Assembly (NCBI RefSeq): GCF_040412425.1
Contig: NC_089744.1
Coordinates: 29,025,001 to 29,089,000 of the forward strand
DNA length: 64,000 nt
From: Macrobrachium rosenbergii
Lineage: Eukaryota; Arthropoda; Malacostraca; Decapoda; Palaemonidae
Direction of reading: 5' to 3'
In this document: piece after piece, positions 46,770-60,590 of the stretch
Layout: each line of letters starts with the position of its first letter
Numbering within the stretch: position 1 is the stretch's first letter
Program-made: the position numbers and the translations under genes
The notes under the pieces: generated by a model
The model's input: only the letters and a program-made list of their open reading frames with translations
What the model was told of the DNA's origin: nothing
Databases searched by the model: none

Positions 46770-47525
46770 CTAGAAATTGTATTTTCCATATCCTTCCCAC
46801 TTTTTCGTCTCTTGCTTATCTCTGTTTTCACTTGCTTTTGAACGGACTTTTAATTCTATGACATTATGGTCTGAAATACTCGTATTGTACACTATTATTT
46901 CTTTAACATAGTTCACCTCGTTCACAAACACTAGGTCTAGAGTATTATCCTTTCTTGTTGGGAGATGATTTATTTGGTGAATGTTATGCTCTAGTAGCGT
47001 ATCTAATAGCTTTTCAAGTTGTCTCTTATCTTCTGCACTACTATTACTTTCTTTTTTATGTGTATAAATACAACCACAATCTCGTATTCGTTCTTTCCAT
47101 TCTACGAAAGCAAAGTTAAAGTCTCCGGATAGGAGTATAGTCCAGTCTTTGTGATTTCTACAAATATCATTTAATTTGTCTATTATTATGTCAAACTCTT
47201 TAGTATTAGGGGGGTCTGTATATTCTACTGCAATTATTTCACATTCTGTGTTACTGTATTTCTCACAGATTTTTCCTTGATTAACATCTCTCCCATATAT
47301 CGCAGCTCCTCCTTGATTCCTATTTTTTCTATTTGATCTATAAGTTTGGAAACCTTTTATCTGATCGTCATTACCAGTCTCTTTGGAATACCATGTTTCA
47401 CATATATTCATTATATCTATTGTTTCATTTTGGGTTAGTTCTTCTAAGAACTCTATTTTTCTTTTTGAGTTACTCGAAACTAAACCTTGCACATTCATCA
47501 CTGATGGTTTGCTTGTTATCCCCAT
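46770..47525 (-). pseudogene. CR1-like endonuclease (EEP / APE-type)
   Basis: A 251-residue frame covers most of an exonuclease-endonuclease-phosphatase domain. Active-site signatures are NVQGL (residue 11), ICETWY with Glu43, LLSGDFN with Asp135 and Asn137, TLDLVF with Asp197, and the terminal SISDH with Asp219-His220. All expected catalytic residues are present. The domain nicks target DNA to start target-primed reverse transcription. Its end, KQETKKWEGYGKY, is where copy 1 begins. It is fused to the RT in the intact element, but the frame breaks after 46770. The ATG at 47525 is plausible as the start of ORF2. Confidence 0.9.
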
Positions 47526-48106
47526 TATCTAATATGGATAATAATAAGGATTTTCCCATGCCTCTTTCCTGTTCTGATATGATTTTTTTTCTTCATTCCA
47601 GAAATTCGAACATTAAAAAATCCAACTTTTCCAAAATATTTGATCTTCCATCTTCATATTTATTCATTTTGTGTATATATCTACATATATCACCGTATCT
47701 GCACCACCCCCTGGCATCATAAATGCATTGCTTGTTCCTTGCCCTGTATCTAGGTGCTCATGCCTCATATCGTGATGCTGACATTCCATAACGTGGTGTT
47801 GGCTTGCTTTTTTCCTTCGTCTCATACTCTTTATTCCTTTCTTTATTTGCTTCATTTTTATTTTTATTTTTGATATGTATTTGATTTTGATTTTCGTTCT
47901 TCATGGCTACAGGATGCGTATATTACTTTTTTTGTTGAATCTACATCCTTTTCCTTCTCTCAAGTTTTTGCATATTTTTGGATGTAGGTTGCTGCATTCA
48001 TCCTCATACCGTCTAGATATGCACAGTTGCCATAAATCTCATAGTTATGACATATCTTGGGATGCTTTTAGTGACATCTTTTCACTGAATCTGTAATTCC
48101 CTCTTT
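47526..48106 (-). other. CR1-like region between ORF1 and the endonuclease
   Basis: A broken minus-strand stretch with short frames. One (47664-47855) has HHVMECQHHDMRHEHLDTG, probably degraded ORF1 sequence. Nothing else is recognised. Confidence 0.5.
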
Positions 48107-48406
48107 TCAAAAGGGAGCAGACTGTGTCTTACTTTTCTTTTTTTTTTCTTGCTGATTCCCGTTGGTATGTAGATCCGGGTACAACCTCTTTGGGATTTTA
48201 TTTTGGGTTGTCATGTCATAATTTATATCTTCGTATGTATGCTGTTGTATTGCTTCATATGTAGAGTCTATGAGTTTCTCTGCATCCATACTCTTATCGT
48301 GTTCTGTGTTTTCATTATTTTTTTCTATCTCTTCAATCTTATTTTCTACTTCTATTCCGTTTTCCTCTTCTTCCTCTTCCTCTTCTTCATTCTCTACTAT
48401 TTGCAC
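48107..48406 (-). pseudogene. CR1-like ORF1, acidic C-terminal part
   Basis: A 99-residue frame with a glutamate run and a lysine-rich end. It lies just after the Cys/His finger part in element order and is separated from it by a stop and frame change near 48406-48442. It is probably the continuation of the nucleic-acid-binding ORF1 product. Confidence 0.6.
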
Positions 48407-48441
48407 ATTAAGTCTTGACTTAATGACATTGTCTATCTATA

Positions 48442-48957
48442 TTAGACATGTTGAGCAAAATACTCTTGTGTCCTTATTTTTTTTTTTTGTTGGACTGCAG
48501 CACATGTAGGATGAGTAGGTACGTGGCATGCATAGCATTTCCTTATCAGGTTTTGCGGATTTACAATGCTATACCACACATTACATAGATTACATGCTTT
48601 AGGCATTCGTTTTCCTATTCCATCAATGAGTATATTCACTATATTCACCTTGTTAATTTTCTTTGTTGGAATGTGTTGGTTGATGTAGATTTTCTTTATA
48701 AGTCTCTTGATCACTTGGACTTTCTTTGGTATTCCTTCAGTTATTTTCATTATGTTTTCTGCTGACTTGTTCCAGCTTGATGGATCAGATCCTTTCAATA
48801 TGTCTGTGAATATTTTTGCATCTTTGTGGTTGGAGTTGTTGTTGATCTCGTCGATAAGAAACCGTATTTCCCCTCTCACCAAGTCATCATATTGGTTTTC
48901 TGCAAGGCAAGCTAGGTTCCTCCACTTCTTACCACTGTTGTTGCTAGACACTTCCAT
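48442..48957 (-). pseudogene. CR1-like ORF1 with PHD-like zinc finger
   Basis: A 171-residue frame begins MEVSSNNSGKKW and ends in a cysteine/histidine cluster: Cys122, Cys125, Cys141, Cys144, His149 and Cys152. The spacing is C-x2-C-x15-C-x2-C-x4-H-x2-C, with ACNLCNVWYS and CYACHVPTHPTC visible. CR1-like ORF1 proteins are known to carry PHD-type fingers. The product would bind element RNA or chromatin. The start at 48957 is the first ATG after a stop-rich leader. Confidence 0.75.
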
Positions 48958-49149
48958 GATGTTCAGTTTTTAATAATTCGATCGAAAAAACACCTTGGTC
49001 AACGCTTTATCGTGCTATTCTGACATTAATCTTACCACCGACAGTTCACGAACACTTCTAGCTATAGATCACTCGCTAATCGTATGTTATACGCGTGATA
49101 TCGGGTTGATTATTCAGATCAAGAACGAATACGTCTTCTGACCAAGAAC

Positions 49150-49275
49150 GGGCACTTCCGAGAGGAGGAGGAGGAAGAAGAAGAAGAAGAAGAAGAAGAA
49201 GAAGAAGAAGAAGAAGAAGAAGAAGAGAGGAGAGGGAAGAGGAGGAGGAGGCTGGGGCTTCCGATGTGGAGAAGA

Positions 49276-49333
<58 letters not shown>

Positions 49334-49490
49334 CTGGGGCTTCGAAGTGAAGGAAGATGAAGAAGCAGAAGAAGAGAGAGAGAGGGGGGGGGGAGGGGCT
49401 GGGGCTTCCGAAGTGAAGGAAGATGAAGAAGCAGAAGAAGAGAGAGAGAGAGGGGCGGGGGGGGGTTTCTGGTGCTTCCAAAGTCGGAGG
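49150..49490 (+). repeat. purine-rich minisatellite with (AAG)n and (GA)n, right part
   Basis: (AAG)n at about 49163-49226 precedes three units beginning gaggctggggcttccgatg or gaggctggggcttcgaagtg. (GA)n lies at 49278-49331. These are the same units as at 42050-42380, so both flanks belong to one interrupted array. Confidence 0.9.
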
Positions 49491-51021
<1,531 letters not shown>

Positions 51022-51492
51022 CATTATATTACATATATTGTATATGTGTGTGTACATATGTGTATGTAGGTGTATAATTCAAAAGCTTTAAAGGTAAGGA
51101 AGAGAGGAACACGTAGGAAAGGGGTTAAGAGATGGCTTGAAAGGGTGTCGGAAAGGAAGAGCTTATCACCAGGAAGCTGGAAAGACCCATGCTAGATGGT
51201 GTGAGTGGCGCAGTGTGTGTACCTAGGAATTTCGCAGTAGCTGCTGATGGACTTACTCTGTCGGTCTATGAAGCTGCTAATGGTTGAAGTTTTGCTGTTT
51301 TAGTATTTCATTTCGTTGTATCCATTTTCTTGTTCAAGTCATGAAACTTCCAAGGTCTATTTTACAATGCCTGTTTATTGGTTTGAGAGAGAGAGAGAGA
51401 GAGGTAACAGGGGAGAAATCATATTTAGATCAGGTTTTAACTGTTAGATAAATGCAAAGACAATTTGCATGTAACTTCTGAATTAAACAATT

Positions 51493-51496
<4 letters not shown>

Positions 51497-51574
<78 letters not shown>
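51497..51574. repeat. (AT)n(GA)n compound microsatellite
   Basis: About 25 AT units followed by about 14 GA units. Confidence 0.96.
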
Positions 51575-51577
<3 letters not shown>

Positions 51578-51680
51578 CCCGGTGTTATCTTGGTATCAGC
51601 TCTTCATATCTGTGTTCCCCCATTTCAATAGATTTAACCAAGCCTTGTTATCTGACTACATTGTATAATATAAATGTATA

Positions 51681-51688
<8 letters not shown>

Positions 51689-51776
<88 letters not shown>
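51689..51776. repeat. (AT)n(GT)n compound microsatellite
   Basis: About 22 AT units then about 22 GT units. Confidence 0.96.
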
Positions 51777-51778
<2 letters not shown>

Positions 51779-52227
51779 TATGTGTGTGTTCTTAAAACCA
51801 GACGACCACTCTGGGAACGGTTTCTGCCGTGCCTTCCCAGAAGTACTGAAATGATAACGTCTGCCGGATATTTGCATTTTTTCTAAATTCTGACTTGGTG
51901 CACCTTTTTAATTTATTTTTTACCAAGTTCCTTGTTTATTTTGAAGTGTGGTTTTTACATCAAACCACGGCAGTGTATTTAATGATATGGGGATTTTAAT
52001 ATGCGCTTTTATGAATTTGATTTTATGATATTTATATTACAATGGAACTCATTAGAACTAAGCGTTCAGGGAATAACTTAGTTGTGTGCGCAGCTCTGGT
52101 CTGACTCCTGAAAATGTTTTTGTGATGTAAACGGGAAGGAAAGGGGGAGGGGGAGGCGGAGGGACCCGCATGAGCAAGACGTCGTGTTGGCATAAGGCCA
52201 ACTTCATGTAACGGCTACCGATGGGAG

Positions 52228-52545
52228 GCGTCCCCGTAGGGGTGTAGTGTCGTCAGTGCACCACACGTGTTGTACCGTAGACATTACTTAAGGTCCTTAA
52301 GGTTCTTTGCAGCATCCCTTCGGCCCGTAGCTGCAACCTCTTTCATTTCTTTTTCGTTACCTCCGTTCATATTTTCTTTCTTCCATCTGACTTACCACCC
52401 TCTCTAACAATTGTTTCACAGTGCAACTACGAAGTTTTCCTTCTGTTATACCTTTCAGACCTTATTACTGACAATTTTCCTCTCAGCGCTGAATAACCTC
52501 ATAGGTCCCAGCGCCTGGCCTTTGGTCTAAATTCTATAATCCAAT
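52228..52545 (+). repeat. ~300-bp interspersed repeat, copy 5
   Basis: It starts ccccgtaggggtgtagtgtc and has ggttctttgcagcatccctt and a small local duplication of ttaaggtcc. It ends with agcgctgaataacctcatag, cccagcgcc and ggcctttggtctaaattcta. Confidence 0.85.
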
Positions 52546-52909
52546 CCAATGGGAGGTGTCGGCGGCCCTTGTTTCTCTTATGGGATAAATGTGAATAATG
52601 GGAGTCAGTTTCTTTGTTTATCAGTCGGAAATTATGATAGATAGATTTCACGATAAACCTTATGATACAGATTCTAATTGATAAAGCGTGTTTTACATTA
52701 TTATTAGTATTATTATTGTTGTTGTTGTCGTCGACCAGACTATGAAACTTTTATAAGTTAAAATTAATATTATATGAAAACAGGGAAAGGGTCATATACC
52801 ATAGAAAAGTTGGATGTTTAAGTTGGATAAGTATTGCACTACCTTACTAGTAGGACGACGCTTTGACATTACTTAGGAATTTCTGGAACTGATATTTCAA
52901 TGATGAGAC
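52546..52909. other. unannotated sequence
   Basis: Only short ATT and GTT runs near 52700-52735 are visible. Confidence 0.4.
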
Positions 52910-53495
52910 GATCACTCTCACCTAATGAGATCAATATTTAATGGCAGGTACTGATGATTCGTAGGAAATAAAAATCACTCGCCTAAGGAGATCAGTGTTT
53001 AATGGCAGGTACTGATGGAGATCAGTGTTTAATGGCAGGTACTGATCATTTGTAGAAAATAAAAATCACTCGCCTAAGGAGATCAGTATTTAATGGCAGG
53101 TACTGATGATTCGTAGGAAATAAAAATCACTCGCCTAAGGAGATCAGTATTTAATGGCAGGTACTGATCATTTGTAGAAAATAAAAATCACTCGCCTAAG
53201 GAGATCAGTGTTTAATGGCAGGTACTGATCATTTATAGAAAATAAAAGTCACTTGCCTAAGGAGATCAGTATTTAATGGCAGGTACAGATCATTCATCGT
53301 AAATAAAAATCATTCACCAAATGAGATCAGTATTTAACAACAGGTACTGATCGTAGCAGGAATAAAAATCGCTCATTGACCATTTGCAGGAAATAAAAAT
53401 CACTCGCCCAATGAGATCAGTATTTATTGGCAGGTACTGATCATTTGTAGGAAATAAAAATCACTCACCTGAGGAGATCATTATGTAATGACTGC
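52910..53495 (+). repeat. ~61-bp minisatellite, about 9-10 units
   Basis: The unit is agatcagtatttaatggcag, gtactgatcatttgtagaaa and ataaaaatcactcgcctaag. Two partial units at about 53010-53040 give a local half-step. Each unit contains the inverted pair gatcagta and tactgatc. Confidence 0.95.
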
Positions 53496-53737
53496 ATCTC
53501 AGACGCAGGAAAAGATAAAATCTGCGAGATCGACAGATGTGATTAAAGGTTGATGAACAGCGAGTCGTCATAAGCAGGAATGCTCGTCCTTTTTTAATTT
53601 AATAACTGCTAGAAAAATCATCAAGAGCTTTCTGTGTTCTATTTCCGTTATCCATTCTTTTTACGGAATATTTATTGAAGGAGTTGCGGAAGCTTCAACT
53701 TCGTTATATAGATATTTTAACAAAGATCTTACGCGTT

Positions 53738-54155
53738 AACAATTAATCCCTGACCCTGTTTTCCTGCCGAGAGCGACCAGATTTGCTGGACAGCAGCACC
53801 AATATACAGTAAATGTGCTTCGCTGTCGAAATTGTCAGTTCCAGAGGTCCTTTATTCCCCACACCGTTGGACTGTGGAACAGTTTTCCCGAGGATGTTGA
53901 GCAACTGGAACCTCAAAAGTTCAGTGCATTACTACCCAAAAACAACAATACTCATTGTATTTTGATAAAGTACTTGCATTCTGTGTATTTATTTATTAAT
54001 TTGTCAATTTATTTTCTCTTTCCTAATAACTGATCTCTTCTTACTGTATGTACTTTTACCTTCTCGTATTTCATTCAACTGAACACCGTATTCTTTGGAA
54101 GCTTGAATTTCAAGTCAGTGGCCCCTGTGGGTTTGTTCCATATGAATAGGTTTTC

Positions 54156-54226
<71 letters not shown>

Positions 54227-54228
54227 TT
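53738..54228 (+). mobile_element. LINE family B 3' part, C-terminal RT plus (TAA)n tail
   Basis: The frame at 53815-54033 encodes MLRCRNCQFQRSFIPHTVGL, then WNSFPEDVEQL, a typical non-LTR polymerase C terminus. The shared 3' untranslated region follows (gaacaccgtattctttggaa) and a (TAA)n tail at 54156-54226. It is 5'-truncated at about 53738. Its Jockey/CR1-like affinity is inferred from the C-terminal motif only. Confidence 0.85.
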
Positions 54229-55914
54229 TAGTTCTTACCTATGATGAGATTGTGTTTGTAAGTGTTTAATATCTTTAAATGTTTAATATGTATTATTTTC
54301 ATTTGCAGGTAAGCACGGGATGTATTTGCAGAATGAAATAAGTAAGTAATTTGGTAGATATGTACTTTAGATACTAGTTAACAAAATGATTCTCTCTATC
54401 TCTCTCTCTCTCACACACACACACACACGTGCTGTAATTACATGGCTGTGATATTTTTGTTCAGGTTTTATGGCCTTCAGAATACGCGATTTTCATGGGA
54501 CTGCTTCAGTTCCCATGTTAATCAGTGTGTTTCAGTTCAGCAGTACTCTTCACCATGTTAGTCAGTGTATCAGAACAATAATTCACAATTGGAGACCTAC
54601 GTCAAGATCCACAATTTCAAGTAGATGAACATGCCGAAAGTTATATATCAGAAGCGACCTAACGTAATAGAAGTATAGAAGGACAACGTAATTAGCGCAT
54701 TTCTTAATTTATTCCACCAGTAATATCGAGGTCTTCCCCGTCCCCCACCCCAGCCCACAGTTCATTACTCCTCAGTTGAAAGTTGAATTAGTTCGATTTA
54801 TAGGATTTCAAGCTTAAATTTCGATCTTGCGGGTAATTTCTAATACATTCAGTTTTCTGTTTCCAAATAGAGTCGACTTTTCTTGCGCACATTTCAATCT
54901 TTCCAGACCACTGCCTCAAGGTATAAATGATATCGTAAAATCCTTTGCAGTTTTCCCAGTGGTTTCCCAGTCGGTCTTATGTCCTTAGACATCCTGCTTT
55001 TCGTATTCGCATTCCTTTTTCTCCCTTGGCAGTTTTCCGTAAAGTGGACACGTGTGCGTAGTATTGGCGTATGTATGCATGTATTTAAACATATATGTGA
55101 TTGTCCATAATGTGCTGACATTCTGATTGAATGTCCATATGTGATAGACGGAAAAAAAGAGTAAAGAAGAAAAATGTATTAAATAGACATGAAAATCACA
55201 ATGCATCAAAATAATGAAAAACATAAACGAAGTTGTGAAGTAATGCAACAAAATGATCTATACATAAATATATACTCTGTAAGAGTCAAGACTACAGAGC
55301 CAAATTTCCCCCCAGAGAGTTGGTAAGGCAGTGGCAAGTGAATGTAACAAGGAAGTGTTCTTTGGTATGCGGAACATGTGAACATCTCAGAAAGAGGTTG
55401 AATATTGCAGCAGTTATAACAGACATTCCTGTGACCTACGAGTCTGCAAAGTAAAACCCTTTTTCCACAGCAGCTCTCCGTTAGGAGCTTGAGTTGGAAG
55501 GTAATTTCATAATCTCGCTGGCACGAAGTTTTCCCAGAGCTAGGCAATGTTATCAGTGTTAAAAACAGACACGGATTGGGAATTACCGAATGGTCTGGTC
55601 TCGGTTGCAGGATGTGACAGAAATTAGACAGATACAAATGCGGAGGAGGACTTCATTCATGACTAATTGCCGGGAGATTACCGAGTGTCGTTTCGACAAG
55701 TCATTTTTCAGAATGGCAGCCTGAGAGTAATGTTCTTTACAAATCCCGCGGATATAGTTTGCTGCACTGTGGAAATGATGTAAAGAAACTCAGAATTGAG
55801 CTGAATTTTCATTATCACAACCAAGAAACCGGAAACTATATAGCTAGTGTAACTTGAAAATCGTAATTTAGTCCAATCAAACGCTGTTTTTAAAAAATCA
55901 GGCAAGGAAGTTTG
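54229..55914. other. unannotated sequence
   Basis: A short TCTC/CACA tract lies at 54395-54428. The 143-codon minus frame at 55206-55637 has no recognised domain. Confidence 0.4.
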
Positions 55915-56250
55915 AAGAATTCAGAGCAACTTGTAATTAAAATTAAAGAATTCAGAGTAACTTGTAATGAAAATTGAAGAATTCAGAGTAACTTGTAATG
56001 AAAATTGAAGAATTCAGAGTAATTTCTAATGAAAACTGAAGAATTCAGAGTAACATGTAATGAAAATTAAAGAATTCAGAGTAACTTGAAATGAAAATTG
56101 AAGAATTCAGGGTAACTGGTAATGAACATTTAAGAATTCAGAGTAACTAGTAGTGAAAATTGAAGAATACAGAGTAAATTGTAATGAAAATTCCGTTAAG
56201 GAAGTTGGAAGAATTCAGAGTAACTTGTAATGAAAGTCAAAGAATTCTGA
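55915..56250 (+). repeat. 31-bp minisatellite, about 10 units
   Basis: The unit is gaagaattcagagtaacttg plus taatgaaaatt. An EcoRI-type gaattc recurs in most units. One unit at about 56188 carries an extra ccgttaaggaagttg that resembles the array's left flank. Confidence 0.94.
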
Positions 56251-56266
56251 AAATTCCAGCGTAACA

Positions 56267-56267
<1 letters not shown>

Positions 56268-56357
<90 letters not shown>

Positions 56358-57420
56358 TAGATGAAACCTAGTCATATGGAAAAAGCCCACAGGGGCCAGT
56401 GACTTGAAATTTAAGCTTCCAAAGAATATGGTGTTCATTAGGAAGAAGAGGAAGTAAAGGGAAATACAGAAAGAAAAGACCCCACTTATTAAAAAAGAAA
56501 AAAAAATTAATAAATAGATAAATAGGTAAAATGTATAAAAATGCAAGGAGAATAGTATTAGGGTAGTAATGCATTGCATTTTCCCTTGAACTTCTGAAGC
56601 ACCAATTGCACGACATCTGGGAGGCTGTTCCACAGTCCAGTGGTGTGAAGAGTAAAGGACCTCTGGAACTGAGAATTTCGACAGCGAGGCACATTTACTG
56701 CAGATTGGTGCTGCTGTTCAGCAAATCTGGTTGCTCTCGGCAGGTAAAGGGGATTAGGGATCAATTGTGAATGTGAAAGATCTCTGTTGCAATAGAACTT
56801 ATGAAAAAAGTGATAAAAAAGAGACCATCATTCGATGGTCGAAGTCATAATTGCTACTATTAGGAAACAGACACCTACCACCACGAACCACTCTATTTAA
56901 AAAGAGATAAATCTCTGGCAGAAGCAGACATCCACACCGGAGAACAGTATTCCAGTAAGGGAAGTACAAATTGCCTAAAACAGGTTGCATTGATTTTATC
57001 ACTGTTATAAACATATGAGACCCTATGAACAATACGTAACTTACTTGCGGCATTTGCTGAAACTTTCATTCGATGTTTCTTAAAAGTTAGATGCGAGTCA
57101 AAAGTTACACTTGGAATAGTTAAAGCTTCAGACTCAGCCAGCAAAGTTCCATCCACCTGAAGGGGAGGATGGGGTGGGAAATCTGTACGGGATCTGCTAA
57201 TCAATAGTGTTGTCGTTTTACTGGAGTTCAGCCTCATACCCTACCGGCTACACCATTCCCTGATCCGGTCCATGTCCCCATTTTGGCTGAGGGCAGCTTC
57301 ATTTATCAAAAGTGGAGACTTTACTACACCCACAAGTGTTACATTATGGGCATAGTGAACAGTCTTGTTTTCCAAGCCATCCTAGGAAGTTGGGTCGAGT
57401 GGGTAAAACTGTAAATGTTC
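56268..57420 (-). mobile_element. LINE family B, longest copy (5'-truncated RT)
   Basis: The minus-strand element has a (TTA)n tail at 56268-56353, the family 3' untranslated region, and then RT sequence. The frame at 56558-56764 gives the C terminus SQFQRSFTLHTTGLWNSLPD. The frame at 56893-57237 gives the thumb, with LLISRSRTDFPPHPPLQVDG and FVLPLLEYCSPVW. Upstream, at 57343-57354, the catalytic box reads Tyr-Ala-His-Asn in place of Tyr-Ala-Asp-Asp. It is dead by substitution and truncation. Confidence 0.85.
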
Positions 57421-58270
57421 AATGAAATCTAGTTGTTTATCTTCACCATACCAATGGAATGACAACAGCATGATATTTCGTAAATAGAATTTCCACTGGA
57501 ATTTTGTGAAAATCGAAAGAAGAGTGAAATGAAGAATGTGCGTTCTGAATGAATGAAAAATTCATGTGCTGTGACAGCTACACCACGACGCAGGATGTAT
57601 ATTAATACAGAGTTCATACGATTTTTTATCTATCGAAGTCGGGTACATGTTCTGTCAGAATTATGCCCATCCTCCCTCTTGTTACGTGGGGAAGTGACTT
57701 GGCTTTTTATCTGAGTTATTTATATGAAGTCCTAGTCAAATTCACCAGATTTATGTTTCAATAATATTCATACCTTCTTTCAGCCCTTTTTTATTTTTCT
57801 TTCCTTTTTCGATATAGAGTGGATTGATCCGACAGATGTATAAATTTTCATTTTAGAACGAGGTCTCTTAATCTCCACGGGAGATCTGGCTGGCTTTTCT
57901 TGTAGGTTATCCACCCCACAAATAAGAAACAGTTCCAACAAATTTACTTACGTATGTATGTATGTATGTATGTATGATTGGTGTGTTTACTTTTTGCATG
58001 CGTAATTATGGGATGTATTTAATATCGTTTTCAATACTACGATTTTTATTGTCATTATGCAAATTTTTTTCCATGTTAAGTTGGTATTTTGGGCTACAGA
58101 TTTGTGGGTGTTGATTACTGAGCGTCATGATGACGTTCCTTGTTTAAATTTTGTATTTTCTGGTTTAAATAAAGAAAAAATGTTTATAAATTCTTCTCAG
58201 ATTCCTTGCCAGAACGGCCGCTCACATACATTTTTTCTTTTTATTTTTGCTTTTCAAGCCGTCAGTCAGA

Positions 58271-58274
<4 letters not shown>
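57421..58274. other. unannotated sequence
   Basis: A short ATGT tract lies at 57953-57975. Nothing else was found. Confidence 0.4.

Positions 58275-58362
<88 letters not shown>
58275..58362. repeat. (CT)n microsatellite
   Basis: About 44 CT dinucleotides. Confidence 0.97.
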
Positions 58363-58368
<6 letters not shown>

Positions 58369-58566
58369 CAATTCCAAACAATAACGTACGACTTGTGATG
58401 GGTTTATATTCGATTCCTGAAGCAACATATCCGTACTCTTTGTTTTGATGATAGATTGTGTTTGGTATATTGTATAATATTCGGTGTTTACAATCCTCAG
58501 AGTACAAGAATGGAATGTGGCTGTGCAAACAAAACTTTGGTTCTGGGCAGTATGATAGCTTGGTGC

Positions 58567-58567
<1 letters not shown>

Positions 58568-58634
<67 letters not shown>
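58568..58634. repeat. (GA)n microsatellite
   Basis: About 33 GA dinucleotides, about 200 bp from a long CT tract, so the two could pair as an inverted repeat. Confidence 0.96.
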
Positions 58635-58638
<4 letters not shown>

Positions 58639-58690
58639 CTGCATGGTTGATACTACGCAGTTTGCTAGGAGTTTTATACTGACTACGACT

Positions 58691-58925
58691 AAAATGTGGA
58701 GTAGTTTGCTAAGTACAGTTGTGGAATCTTCTGACCTCCAAATGTTTAAGCAAGGTGCAATTTCATTCCTGCTTCCGCCAAACGTCTGACTTTGGGTGTA
58801 TTGGTTTTATTTTCTATCCCTTCATATTTCTTTATTTATCACCTTTCCCTTTGACGTGCCTCTCTTTGCAGGCTGATTTCCCTCTGGAACCATCTTGGGT
58901 TCGTAAGGGTTTTCAGCAGACGATT
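58691..58925 (+). mobile_element. LINE 3' end fragment (family C), third copy
   Basis: It begins aaaatgtggagtagtttgct and encodes KMWSSLLSTVVESSDLQMFK before a stop. It ends near gggttttcagcagacg. It aligns with 15306-15560 and the complement of 14630-14938. Confidence 0.7.
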
Positions 58926-59490
<565 letters not shown>

Positions 59491-60111
59491 GATGTAGATA
59501 GTGTGTGTATTTATATATATAATAATTATTCCTACTTTCCTTTATTTTATATCAACTCGACTAAAATATTTGGCGACGGTTAAATTTTGGAATTCGGAAA
59601 TGTTTGGAAGCGAAACAACAGGTATCTTCCTCTTCAATTCCCGTACTTGGTGAAAGAAGAGAAGTCCTCTGGTTCATGGTAGCATTGCACCTTTATAATC
59701 ATGGAAATACCAGAAATATTTATTGATGATATTTACTCTGTTTCAGTCCACGGCAACACCGCTGCCTTACACAGTATACAGCCGAATTGTAACGGATGCC
59801 CATCTCTGTGTGAATTTATTTTCTCGTCCATCCTTCCGGCTGCCAAGGAAAAATTTCATTGCTGACCATATTGCAGCGAGGTAGTTAGTCTTATGTCTTC
59901 AGAAAAGACCCCAGAGGCCCCTCCCCCCACCCATAGGAATACTACGCGTGGTTTTCGTCAACTGGTTGGATTTTTTTATTTAGCTTCTTTAAAAAAATTC
60001 GTAAAGGTCGTTGTTCCGTTTACTCTTTAAATTCCCATTTTTCTTTCAGGCACCATTTGTTTCATGAAATGAACGCGAAATATTTTCTAGATTTTCATAG
60101 TATATATAATA

Positions 60112-60264
<153 letters not shown>

Positions 60265-60555
60265 ATATTAAAAATTTCTAGCGAAATTTTAGGAACACCT
60301 ATTGGAAAAGTGGTAAACGTCTAAGTGTAATAGACGTGATTGGAAGCAATCGTCGTTTATCAGAGGAAGACCTGAAGAGCACCTAGCAGTGTAGCCAAGT
60401 GTTCATGTCTTAAGTGTTATGTTCATATTCTGAGCAGTTAATTGCCTGTTTGCTATTTATACTTGAATGTTTTAGCATCTGACGGGACTTCGCTTTACGG
60501 GAGAATCCCTTTGATCTCTGGTCTCCTCTGACTTTATAAATAGGAAAATTCAAAT

Positions 60556-60590
60556 TGTGTGTGTGTGTGTGTGTGTGTGTCTGTGTGGGT
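60556..60590. repeat. (GT)n microsatellite
   Basis: About 13 GT units then GTCTGTGTGGG. Confidence 0.9.

Larger units (their letters stand above)
42381..49150 (-). mobile_element. CR1-like non-LTR retrotransposon, copy 2 (near full length, nested insertions)
   Basis: The minus-strand element runs from a 5' end near 49150 to a 3' tail of aaggtctgt repeats at 42381-42412. In element order it has ORF1 with a Cys/His finger, an EEP endonuclease, an RT and a CR1-like thumb. Without the 2.2-kb SINE-plus-foldback insertion it is about 4.5 kb, a usual length for this group. It sits inside a purine-rich minisatellite. Many frameshifts and a 53-nt deletion over the RT active site make it inactive. It is the longer relative of copy 1 at 20653-22830. 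The 5' boundary is approximate. Confidence 0.88.

Noticed and set aside
51090..51300. possible LINE C-terminal fragment (RKGVKRWLERVSERKS on plus)
   Set aside because: Only a suggestive basic stretch. No diagnostic motif could be confirmed.
52910..53495. CRISPR array
   Set aside because: Units are contiguous with no unique spacers, there are no cas genes, and the context is eukaryotic.
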